64,000 bases of DNA from Lineus longissimus (taxonomy: Eukaryota > Nemertea > Pilidiophora > Heteronemertea > Lineidae). Below are positions 52,473-61,860 of the stretch, piece after piece (the first letter of the stretch is position 1; the number at the start of each line of letters is the position of its first letter). Both the position numbers and the translations under genes were made by a program. The notes beneath the pieces were generated by a model. It searched no databases. It was given only the letters and a program-made list of their open reading frames with translations, and was not told the origin of the DNA. The DNA lies in the NCBI RefSeq assembly GCF_910592395.1, contig NC_088308.1, positions 10,805,001-10,869,000 of the forward strand, written 5' to 3'.

Positions 52473-53432
52473 GGCTATGGCGATTTAGCGGATCCTGCGG
52501 ATTCTGCGGAATCTGGTCTGCAGCGGATTTTCTATGTTATGGGTATCCGGTCGTTTCGCTCCCTGACGTTTTCGCCCCCAAACTTAGCCTAATACCATTA
52601 GGCCCCACGTGGTGGCGCTGAAGGTGTCCGCTGCCGTGATGTAATGTAATCAAGCTAAATCAAGAGGGTGTCTGAGAGTCACTCTACCCAAAAATTAGTT
52701 GTTTCGCCTCCTAGGACTTGGGATCGTTGCCAGGATCTCGGGCTTGTCACCTGTCATCGCATGATCTTGCTGGCTGTTTGGTCATCAAGAGTGGGATGAT
52801 TGACTCGGGTGGACGTTTTAGAAAAATCTCTTATTTATTATCATGAGAGTGGGAAATTCTCTGTTTAAACTGATTTGTCTTCTGGGAGTCCTGGACATCA
52901 TCAGTCATCATGTGACTTGAATATCTTAACTTATGATGGATCATCAAGGCAATCGTATGTTGCTCGTGCACAATTTTGCGATGTTGTAAAATAAAGAGAG
53001 ACGTGTCAACCAGGCCAGTGTAGAAGTTTAAAATGTCCCCTGGAAAAAGTGTCCATCCCTATTGTATTCTGCAGGATATTAACAAATTAACGAATGAGCG
53101 GAAATGACGTGTGTTTTTCGGGTGCGTAACGACTTACACGATTACGGGCCAACTCGGCCTATTACCAACTCGGCCTGGGTTATAGATCACGGCAAATGTG
53201 GAAATCGTCGGATAATAGAATGCAGACATTTTTTTCATGCATGTTGGGTTTTTTTCCGAAATGCTTGATAATCTTAGCGGTTTAGACAATTTAACAGTTA
53301 TGGTATATTACAAATATTTATCATAAGGATAATTTATCATAATATCGATATTCTTGTGCTGTTTATATGCTGACTCCGCCCAGATTCCGCAGGTTCCGCA
53401 GAATCCGCAGGATCCGCTAAATCGCCATGGCC
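52473..53432. mobile_element. 960-bp TIR element with 9-bp duplication in intron 2
   Basis: Ends GGCYATGGCGATTTAGCGGA at 52473 and its complement closing at 53432, followed inward by CGGATTCTGCGGAA repeats. TACAATTAG stands on both sides (52464-52472 and 53433-53441). Nine bases fit Mutator-like or Merlin-like elements. No transposase is visible. Confidence 0.75.
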
Positions 53433-53542
53433 TACAATTAGTTGCTGCATCATATGTTGCACATTGCATTAAAAAAAAAACTTTAAAAGTTTACCACAAT
53501 TCAATTATTGCTTTGCTTATGCCATTCTTTTCCTAATTACAG

Positions 53543-54054
53543 GATCTCATTGAAGCCATGACAAATTCTGAAGTTTGGGGCTTTGTTCAGGCCGTTTTAA
53601 ATAACCAGCCGGAGCTACTCAACCACCTGCTACGGTATCATGATAATAACCAGAGAAGGGCCAACAATCTACCACCCCCACCAATTCCAGGGAATTGCAA
53701 GCTAATTGCAAGTGTGGGCGCTGTAGGCACATGCCTACTGTCCGTGAGCAAGTGTGCTGCGGCCTGAAGTGGCCAAATTGTAAGACATTGGACAATCAAA
53801 TCATTCAGATATGCCTGTACCACAACGGCATGGAGGTTGTGCACAGAAATGTGCAAGATATGTTGGCGGGACCTGGAGAGAGAAACAACAGGGCGATGCG
53901 GCATGCATCATACCGCCAATACGTCCTCCACACATATGGCCACTTGGGTAAGGGAGTGAGGGTTGTTATTCCTTCTTGTGTAGTCTGGATGATCAGGCAG
54001 CACTTTCCTTCACCAGATGGCCGCTACACCGGATTTATACCAGGAAAAGGCTGA
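53543..54054 (+). CDS. P2X7-like domain gene, last exon (frameshifted)
   Basis: Acceptor ATTACAG at 53536-53542. The first part reads EVWGFVQAVLNNQPELLNHL in one frame; from about 53704 the P2X7 cytoplasmic-type zinc domain follows in another: CKCGRCRHMPTVREQVCCGL, IQICLYHNGMEVV, ASYRQYVLHTYGHLGKGVRV and VIPSCVVWMIRQHFPSPDGR, ending at 54054. The spacing C-x-C-x2-C, CC, R-x-x-AYR-x-x-x, PSCVV-x-x-IR-x-x-FP is that of P2X7 C-terminal domains. The switch coincides with a direct 11-bp duplication (AATTGCAAGCT, 53693-53703, followed by AATTGCAAG), which alone accounts for the shift. No P2X channel part is present. Confidence 0.75.
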
Positions 54055-54712
54055 TCTAAAACAACTAGCAGAACCAAGCTCTCATCTTATAGTGATAGTC
54101 AAAAGTTGATGATGTACCAGTACTTCACCATATAACTTCTTCTGATGTGTCTGAAAAACATAAATAATGTAAATTACTAAATGTAAGAAATAATTTCATT
54201 TTCATATCAACACTTATTACAATGTAGTTTCCGTAGGTTTCTATTCTTTTGTCTTGTAAAGGGTCTTTGTTTTCTATCAGGTAGGGTCTTAGATTTTGGA
54301 CCTAATTTGGGGTTTTCGGCTTATTTCTATGTTGGGGTCTTAGGTTTCTATCTTGGGCTTCAAAAAAATCATCTCTAAGTCCCGGGACTAAGTCAGTCAA
54401 CACTAGTCACCAATTATCAGGTCTTAGAAAATGTGGTGAAAGAATGAGAATCAATTCGAAACAAAGTCAAAACCTGGCCTGCATACCATGCATACAGAGA
54501 ATAGGAGTAACAATAGAAGAAGAATAGGCATAATGTTTTCCATCATCCGTCAATGGGAATCATGTACATTGTATACGAAAATACAATGCAATGTGAACCT
54601 ATTGTTGGACAAGTGAAATTGACGAATTTGGCAGCGACAGACGCCAAGACAAGTAGATTTCCAATAGCGAATTGGGCAATTGAGCATTTTTAAACATATC
54701 CTTGATACTTAC
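54055..54712. other. 3' region and intron, nothing recognised
   Basis: Lies between the end of the P2X7-like gene and the inward exon at the right end of the TTA-flanked element. No further exon of either gene was found. Confidence 0.4.
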
Positions 54713-54945
54713 CAGGTTTTATTTTCAGAATCGACCAGCATTTCTTCATCCCTGCTGGCTTGCCGCCCTTCGGCGTCGATCTCGGAGTACAAGTCGGACA
54801 AATGTTGGGCAACTTCATCATTTGTCTTCAAATTCAACTCCTTCCGTATTACTTTCCATATCGCCAGCGTCTCACGCGAAATCCATAGCCGCTGATCGGC
54901 TTTTGATACCTTTTTTGGTCGCCCCATTACGCAAACTTTCGACAT
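54713..54945 (-). CDS. First exon of an inward-facing gene at the element's right end
   Basis: ATG at 54945 is 25 bp from the end of the TTA-flanked element; donor GTAAGT follows at 54712. About 77 residues: MSKVCVMGRPKKVSKADQRL (GRPKK looks like an AT-hook), then a helical stretch AIWKVIRKELNLKTNDEVAQ HL, and an acidic end. Downstream exons are not visible, so the gene may be truncated. A DNA-binding role at the transposon end would make sense but is only inferred. Confidence 0.45.
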
Positions 54946-54970
54946 GATTCTCAATAATAACAAGTTCCCT

Positions 54971-55790
54971 TTAGGCAGGGTATGGTGTTGAAAAAAACCA
55001 CAATGTAATAAGTTTTAAACAGAAGAAGTGGTTGGGAAAATATATTGACTTCAACACGAAACAGAGGATGATGGCCAGAAGAGACTTTGAGAAAGACTTC
55101 TTCAAATTAATAAACAACGCTTTCTATGGAAAAACATGTGCGCCAATCCTAAGTTCGATTGGGAAGTTATATTCAACGAGAATTTGGTCGCAGTTATGAT
55201 GAGAAAAACAAGTATGGTGTTCAACGAACCAATATACATTGGGGCTACAGTTCTAGAACTATCTAAATTACTAATTACAAATTCTCTGCAACCACATTTC
55301 GGTGAGAAAAAACATATAGTTACTCTATCTATATACTGATAGTTTTGTCTTAGAGTTAAACACTGACGATTTAACGAAGGACCCGACAATTCTTAAAGAG
55401 CATTTTAATATCAGTATACCCAAAAGACCACCCGCTGTATGACAATGGTATTTTAAAGACGAGTTGGCGGGCGACGAAATGACAGAATTTATTGCCTTGA
55501 AAAGTAAGATGTATGCCTAAAAAACTAAATTCTCAGAGTTCAAAAAGTTAAAGGGAATAAGTAAACACGTGGTAAAAACTGGAATTGCATTCGACGACTG
55601 CTACAGTTCGTTGGTTGACAGAAAAACATGGTACCATGACATGAGGGGGTTAAGATCTGATAGGCACAGTATGTTCTTGGAGGAAGTTGATTAACGAAGT
55701 TTAAATCCATTCGATCATAAGATATATATTTTGGAGGGCGGAATTTCAGTAGTATCATACTATAGGCATTATAGTGAGTAAAACGTCTGT
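54971..55790 (+). pseudogene. Decayed Polinton DNA polymerase B, C-terminal part
   Basis: Continues the relic that stops at 31330. Blocks: KKWLGKYIDFNTKQRM, KDFFKLINNAFYGKTC (motif B), RKTSMVFNEPIYIGATVLEL SKL, motif C degraded (the first Asp of DTDS is Tyr), NTDDLTKD, and the C-terminal MTEFIALKSKMYA, KKLKGISKHVVKTGIAFDD, LRSDRHSMFLEEVD. A deletion removes ~30 residues after motif B; stops and shifts abound. It lacks the 10 extra residues of the palindromic unit seen in the complete copy's C-terminus. Confidence 0.85.
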
Positions 55791-55835
55791 TTAAGAAAGA
55801 AATCAGTTAATATATGAAAAAAAAAAAAATAGTGA

Positions 55836-56450
55836 CACCAATGGTGAGAAAAACAAGAAATGTAATTGCGGGAAATATTACCGCAGGGAAGTCAAAGTTA
55901 ATTTAGAGCCTGAAAGAAGTATCAGAAGTGGTAACTGTGTTAGAACTGATATATGAATGAAACTGTAATGGGAATAATATTCTTGAATTCATGTACTCTG
56001 ACCCGAAAAAAAATTCTGAAGAATTTCAGTTGTTGGCGGTGTAAATAGCTTTAAGAAATAATCACATTGCAGGCCCTCAAAAAACAATAATTATGGAGAT
56101 AAATATTTTCTCAACACATCATATTTTTTCACGCGTGAATTGGTGGTTGGGGAGTTTAAGTGACAAACAGTTTTAGAATATAGAGGATGCATTTTTCGAG
56201 CACTACAAAATATGTGTGATAGTAGTGAACTCCCTGATTTCAAAATTTATCTTCGAACATATCCGAATATTTGTTTATGGTAGAATGCAAGAAAGAAGCC
56301 GCAACGAAATCTATTCATTGAAGAACCGAGGGACTTCTGGGTTGTGGTTGTTGTTTTGAATGGGAATGAGAGAATGGAAGATGTTAGAAAGAAATTTATG
56401 AACTTCGTGCAGACTCTTAGATACAAATAATGTGTATAATGTGAAACCAG
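55836..56450 (+). pseudogene. Decayed deoxynucleoside kinase gene
   Basis: One frame with several stops reads VIAGNITAGKSKLI (P-loop GxxxxGKS), VVTVLELIYE (the V-x-x-EP-x-x-W position), NNILEFMYSDPKKNSEEFQL, ALRNNHIAGPQKTIIMEIN (the ME-R-S block with Arg lost), IFSTHHIFSRVN, GSLSDKQF and GRMQERSRNEI. This is the order of motifs in the dNK/TK2/dCK family, which phosphorylate deoxynucleosides to supply DNA synthesis. The gene sits between the polymerase and HNH relics of the decayed Polinton, so it was probably Polinton cargo; the complete copy in this window has none. Non-functional. Confidence 0.75.
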
Positions 56451-56585
56451 AAAAGCGTATCATTATTTTGGGAGGATGGTGCCCAAAGATGGGTAACAAG
56501 GTTACTGTATAGATTGTTGTCTGAAACATAATAAGGTTTACATGAGAGAAAATACAAAGACCAAAAGTTTTATGAACTTCAAAAA

Positions 56586-56960
56586 ATGCGTAATTCTTTA
56601 TCACGTCATGAAATTGAATTAACACTTAAAGATTGTATAGGTTGTACTCAACAGTTTTTTAGGAACTTGTTGGATTGGGAAAGAGTAGACCAAACTATTG
56701 AGAGTGAAGAACTTGATCATGTTTTACCAGTGGCTCATTTCAGAGACGTTTCAAAAGTATGTTGGCATTGATCAAATACAAATCCGATCAGTAGAGAGGA
56801 AACTCGCAGGAAGAGTGTAAAGGTAGACCCCATTCTGTAACAAAGGCTCGTGATTTTTTGACCAGTTACGAGTTCCCATTTGAAGAAAAAAATGGATGGA
56901 ACATTAAATAACTTCAAAGCTGTGAAAAAACACCCTGAGGTGATTAGCATCTTAAAGTAA
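56586..56960 (+). pseudogene. Decayed HNH-type Polinton protein
   Basis: Reads CTQQFFRNLLDWERVDQTI, ESEELDHVLPVAHFRDVSKV CWH, a stop, then NPISREETRRKS and a Lys-rich tail (NNFKAVKKHPEVISILK). It is a relative of the protein at 39337-40134 and is ten residues shorter between the FF-x-x-L block and ELDHVLP. Confidence 0.75.
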
Positions 56961-56984
56961 TTTTAGATCGGATACAGGTAACCA

Positions 56985-57402
56985 CTCACTGGATTTTTCT
57001 GAGTTACCTTTCCATTGAACTAAACAATGTGTTTTGCCCTCAACTGTTTTGTAACGTTAAACATTTTCAATCTTGTATTCAATTTGTTCTGGGTTTGGTA
57101 CGTAGCTAAGCTGCTCTGTGTAAAAAAAACCGTCCATAATTGATTCTGATTGATAATCCTCGAGTTGGTGGACATTGGGTTTTGTGAAAATTATCTGTTT
57201 TATTTAAAACAACTTCTTCTGTGAAATGAGGAAGGTAACCTTTAGAAAATATGTTTTGTACTTGGATATCCTTACACTGTCACCAATATTGTATTTTGGT
57301 TGACCATAATCTATCAGTAGAAGTGCACCATAAAGGTTGTACCAGACTGTTCTCGTGTTTTCTTCTTTGGTAGGCTTGAAGCTACGAGTGATGGGTATCT
57401 AA
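56985..57402 (-). pseudogene. Decayed Polinton integrase, C-terminal part
   Basis: Minus-strand blocks VWYNLYGALL, QPKYNIGDSVRISKYKTYF, EQLSYVPNPEQIEYKIENV, RYKTVEGKTHCLVQWKGNS match the C-terminal SH3-like part and chromodomain of the integrase at 38174-39301. Separated from its catalytic part by a LINE fragment. Confidence 0.75.
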
Positions 57403-58184
57403 TTGGTGTTATGAACTGTTGCAAATAAGCATGTAAATATGTTTTCACCACTATATTGCTGCGCGTCATTAATGTACCATATTATCAATTACTTGAGATA
57501 TTTGTGCGCTGTTCATGAGACTGCAGATAGCAGACTGAGATGTCGTTGTCCCCAAAATGTGGACTGATATTTTGAGTCACCTGCGGATGTGACTTTGCCT
57601 TTGGTGACGCCATGACCACTTGGACAGGTTTTCCGTTACGCCTGTACATGTAGCTGTCGTACTACAAAAAGCACATGAGATTCGTGGTGCATATACAAAG
57701 GTAGTGCAGGGTGCAGGGAAGAAATTACACAGGATATAACCCATTTTAAAGGCCTTAATTACTCGCATAATGGTTTACAACATATACTATACCACTAATC
57801 ATCCGACACACAATAAACTAATTATATCAGTAATTTCGGATCGATCTAAGATCTCATTGCCCATATCCCTCATACCTAGTAACTCCCAGATGTGAACCCT
57901 CCTCCTTTCAAGCAATTCATCATGAGCAAAAAGAATCAGCTGCTTTTGCATTAGATCCTGGACCTTCCTATCGCAACCGTATTTGTGACACAGATGAGTG
58001 AAAGTAGTCCCTAGAGAGGACCGGCTACCATTAAGAGTGGGCATTAGTCATTTCTAGGTTCGATTGGTTTCATTCCAATGGATGAGTGAAATGTGTGATT
58101 GTAACCATTCACTAGATCATCTAGCACCCCTAACCATTTGTAAGTCTCAATTTGCAGTGAAATATTTTCACATTCTCTTTTTTT
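57403..58184 (-). mobile_element. LINE 3' fragment inserted in the integrase relic
   Basis: Separates the two integrase pieces. A minus-strand frame (58044-57799) reads HLCHKYGCDRKVQDLMQKQL and LLGMRDMGNEILDRSEITDI ISLLCVG, resembling the C-terminal tail of the LINE fragment at 18305 (EVTEILEYLC end). Borders approximate. Confidence 0.45.
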
Positions 58185-58650
58185 TTAAGTCCGGGATAAT
58201 GTTTCCACAACAGCTGCTTTCTTGTTTGAGAAAGTTGAGAACCATTCGATGTTATTTTTCTCCAGTAATTCTTTCAACGATTTATTGCAGAATTCTTTAC
58301 CGTCACCAAATTGTAGTTTCTCTGGTTTGGTTTCTTTGAAAATAGTGTCAAATAAATCCTTCACTTCTTCGCCCTTCTTAGTCTTTAGAGGCAGAGCCCA
58401 TGCGTAACGACTGAATAAATCAATGAAAGTTAAAATATATCTGAATTTTTTATTGTCTTTTTGATACTTCTGTAAATCTACTAAATCAGCTTGCCATTGT
58501 TGGTCCACGTACGTAAGAGACCATTCGGAAGGTGAATGTTTCGGTGATTGCTTTATTAAAGGTTGGTAGATTGGCTAGGAATTTTTTTAGTTCCCTTTAC
58601 TTCATCAGTTTTCCATCAGATTTTCTTTTTCTCCAAAGTTGACCTGCATT
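58185..58650 (-). pseudogene. Decayed Polinton integrase, catalytic part
   Basis: DGKLM-x-x-RELKKFLANLP leads to a long clean stretch: QQWQADLVDLQKYQKDNKKF, LTFIDLFSRYAWALPLKTKK, EKLQFGDGKEFCNKSLKELL and AAVVETLSRT. First Asp and Glu are kept; the second Asp of the DxG block reads FGDG. Closely similar to the complete integrase. Confidence 0.85.
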
Positions 58651-59119
58651 TGTATAAGCCACCGTGCTACAAGTCCCTCAGATATTGAGTACCCCTTATA
58701 AGACAATTACTAATCACTACTTGACGAGTACACTATTTGAGGCATGTACTTTTGTGACAAAAACCAAGCAAAAACGAGCCAATAGTAGCGATATCGCCAT
58801 CAAATTGCAGCCAAATCATCTTGCAAAAGCTCTCTATTGTCAGAATTTGATGCCAAGTGCCAGCGTTAATGCTGCAGTATTGCTTCCGTATTCTTGTCTT
58901 TATAAATTCTTGCTATTACTCAACAATACCCTCTCATCGTACAGTACAGGCAAAAATTGATTTAAATTACCAGGATTAAGCTAAAGCAAATGATGTCGGA
59001 TATACGTCACAAACGGCAGTAACTCACGCTATTTCCTCCTAAACCTTTGCGGAAGGCATTTGGACTTGCATGTTTCATATTCTAACAATTGTCATTTACA
59101 TTCTAACATTTATACATAC
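58651..59119. other. Intronic stretch, nothing recognised
   Basis: Between the integrase relic and the first visible SLOG exon. A 98-codon plus-strand frame (58664-58960) has no recognisable features. Confidence 0.35.
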
Positions 59120-59300
59120 CTTGTGTTTTCAAGAGAGTCTGGATGCCTTCTTGAAACGCTAGCTCCAATTTGCCAGGAACGTCGGGGTTGACATCACCAA
59201 TGACCGAAACAACAAGTTTTGGGTCTTCTAGGCCGAATTCCTTTTTCATTGACATATAGTGCTCATTAAATGTTTTGCTTTCCAACACCATGTCTGTGGA
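59120..59300 (-). CDS. SLOG/TRPM-like gene, first visible exon
   Basis: Acceptor TTTCCAG above 59300 and donor GTATGT below 59120; enters in phase 0, leaves in phase 1. It encodes ESKTFNEHYMSMKKEFGLED, PKLVVSVIGDVNPDVPGKLE and LAFQEGIQTLLKTQ. TRPM SLOG domains start with W-x-x-x-x-P-x-L-x-I-SV-x-G and then F-x-x-GL-x-x-x-A-x-x-T; the following WLLTDGT segment is in the exon at 19811-19666, 39 kb away. Upstream exons were not found in the window. Confidence 0.7.
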
Positions 59301-59421
59301 CTGGAAACAAGAGACGCAGACAATATTGTGGGTCATAACATTTGACAAACCAAAACTTTAAGTTGGGATGTCTTGAAATTGTTCAGCTTTGTTATCGTAT
59401 GATTGGCTCCTGAATAATATA

Positions 59422-60467
59422 CAGGATGGCCATAAAAAAGTATACCCAACTTTAAAAGCAGATTACTAGAATCCTAGGCAATATTCCGGAAATACGAAGG
59501 TAGCAGTAGAAAACATCGTCTGTCTTCTATCCAATGGTACCTAGATCATTACGTAACTGCCATGAACGACTGAGCAATCATGATTATGAAAGGTGGTAAA
59601 ATTAACGCTGTGCCAAGTCATTTTCTTGTGTGGCAATGGATGTATAAATGGCTTTTAGTTTTCTTTTACTGTTACATAATGTTAGGGAACAGGCCACACA
59701 TAATGGACTGAAGGAAGGAAGTGGAACACCCTTTTGTAAGAATTTTTGACCAAAATCATAACGGGCGTGGTGGCTGCTCAGCATGGGAGTCCCGCCTCGC
59801 CGACTAATTGCTGTTGGAGATCGTTTGAGATAGCATTTTGGCAACAGAGTAATTGCACTGTTCCATGAATGGCCTCCAAGATCGCCTGATCTTTAATACA
59901 CCCTGTGATGTTTTCTTGTTGGGTTACTTGAAAAACCAGGTCTAAGCCATTCCCCTGGCTAACATCCAGGAGTTGAGAAATCGAATGATGGATGAAGTGG
60001 AACTCCTACGCCAATTCCATGAGGTGATAAGACGAGCAGTAATGCACATGAGGCGACGATGTGAGCTGTGTGCATTGAGAGAAATGGTGGACATGTTGAA
60101 GGGCCAGGTTGTATCGGTTACAGACCAGTCTTCGTTGATTCCGTTGATTCCGTCGATTCCGTTAAATCGACATGGCCATGTTGAAGGCCCCTACCCCTAA
60201 ATTTACCTGTAACAATCAATAAAGTCTTGAACCAAAAAAATTATTAATTTCATCGTTCACTGTCTCATGATCAATCCCCAAATTGAGTTGAATGCTAACT
60301 TCGCCCAGTGCTGATTTTAGCACCTTTCATGATAACTTTACATAATGATCCAGGTACCATTGGATAGAGGACAGACTAGGCTTTCCACTGCTTCCTTTTC
60401 AGAAATATTGCTCAGAATTCTAGTAATCGTCATTTAAAGTTCGGTATACTTTTTTATTGACACCCTG
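59422..60467 (+). mobile_element. Decayed mariner-type element
   Basis: Ends CAGGATGGCCATAAAAAAGT ATACC at 59422 and an imperfect inverted partner closing CCCTG at 60467; TA precedes the left end. The plus strand reads HEWPPRSPDL and later FLVGLLEKPG and NIQELRNRMMDEVELLRQFH, the WPPRSPDL ... F-x-x-GYLK ... I-x-x-L-R order of Tc1/mariner transposases. The catalytic frame is ruined. Confidence 0.65.
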
Positions 60468-61081
60468 CATATATACTTATTTACAATTGTCAGATGATGA
60501 TTTTCAAAAGCCATGAACTTTCATCTATTTATTTTGAAAATTATACGACAGTTAGATAGTGTGTCTGGCTAAGGTATTGATACCGAACTGGAGGTGTTGG
60601 TTGTATTAGCAAACACCCGCGAGGGTGGACCTTAAATGTAGACCATAACCGAGGCGTATCAAATTCTATTCTAAAACATATCAAATTAGAAAACAAATAA
60701 TGTGGTTTTAAATGCTTTTTGACTGCTCCCATATTTTGCAGCAACCCAAGCAGTCATGGTTGCCTAACCATAACCGCTGAATTCAGAACGAGGCACCGTA
60801 GGCACACAGTGCATTTACACGGTAAACTGCGGTTTATTATAAATCTAGATGGTTTAGAATATTACACCATAGCAGTGCGTTCATTATTTAGTTAAATACT
60901 TCTGTAAATTATTTTAGAATATGACGTGCACAGGAGGAAAAATAAGTGTCGAGGACGCTGGTCCCACTATTAAAGTGGCAAATGTGCAGCAAACAAGCAA
61001 AGGAAACCCCAGGGCCTACATGTAATATGGAACATGATAGATTCCGCAAAGAACAAGACGGTACCTGCAATGACCAACGTA
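60468..61081. other. Stretch without recognised features
   Basis: Intron or intergenic DNA; nothing recognised. Confidence 0.4.
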
Positions 61082-61554
61082 CATTGTACGTTTGAGCTCC
61101 CCAACGTAAAATTTACGGTGGAGCTCCCTAATACACAATTCACGTTGGAGCTACCCAACATAGCATTTACCTTGGGTAACCAACATAGAAGATATGTTTG
61201 AGCTCCCAAACATAGAATTTACGTTGGCACTCCCTGACTTAAATACTTCTGCGTCTGCCGTACGCAAATGGTATGTTGGACGTCCAACGTAAATCTGTTC
61301 TTACAATTTACGTTAGGCATTGTACGTTTGAGCTCTCCAACGTAAAATTTACGGTGGAGCTCCCTAATACACAATTCACGTTGGAGCTACCCAACATAGC
61401 ATTTACCTTGGGTAACCAACATAGAAGATATGTTTGAGCTCCCAAACATAGAATTTACGTTGGAACTCCCTGAGTTAAATACTTCTGCGTCTGCCGTACG
61501 CAAATGGTATGTTGGACGACCAACGTAAATCTGTTTTTACAATTTACGTTAGGC
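61082..61554. repeat. 236-bp tandem duplication built of smaller inverted units
   Basis: Copy 1 61082-61317 and copy 2 61318-61554 are nearly identical. Each is made of ~26-bp pieces with CCAACRTARAATTTACGTTGG-like cores in both orientations (TTGGAGCTCCC spacers). Confidence 0.8.
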
Positions 61555-61780
61555 GGACGTATATAACTTTTATGTTGGGCGCAATTACATGTGTACTACG
61601 AACGGACAGCCCAACCTTCCAATCTGTAACTCATGAATGCCATGGTTATTTGAAAAATCTAATTCTGGTATTTATCAGAATGAAAGTGGTTATTCCGAAC
61701 TTACCCAGTCATACGATTTATCTCCATTTTGGTCAGTAGTTTGAATCTGAAACAATAATAGTACACTTAATGTGCATGAG

Positions 61781-61860
61781 GAGAGCAGTGGCAGAGCTGG
61801 TTAGAGCGCCGGGCTTATAGCCAGCGGTTCGTATAGGTTCTTCACTTGGTCGGGTTAACA
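61781..61860 (+). mobile_element. tRNA-like SINE head
   Basis: TGGCAGAGCTGGTTAGAGC is a good box A and GGTTCGTATAGG a weak box B, with an anticodon-like loop between, but the acceptor stem does not pair. Most likely a tRNA-derived SINE or tRNA pseudogene. Confidence 0.4.

Larger units (their letters stand above)
31331..54970. mobile_element. TTA-flanked DNA transposon with a P2X7-like gene, itself holding a Polinton
   Basis: The left end begins AGGGAACT at 31331 and the right end closes AGTTCCCT at 54970; TTA stands outside both (31328-31330 and 54971-54973). The flanking polymerase codons continue in frame across the two junctions if the insert and one TTA are ignored, which fixes the borders. 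Without the nested 19,786 bp (Polinton plus one duplication) it is 3,854 bp. It carries a spliced plus-strand gene with a P2X7-like domain and an inward-facing minus-strand exon starting 25 bp from its right end. The 3-bp duplication fits PIF/Harbinger or ISL2EU-like elements; no transposase is recognised, so superfamily and autonomy are open. Confidence 0.75.

Noticed and set aside
61781-61860. Functional tRNA gene
   Set aside because: Box A is good but the acceptor and T stems do not pair; more likely a tRNA-derived SINE.
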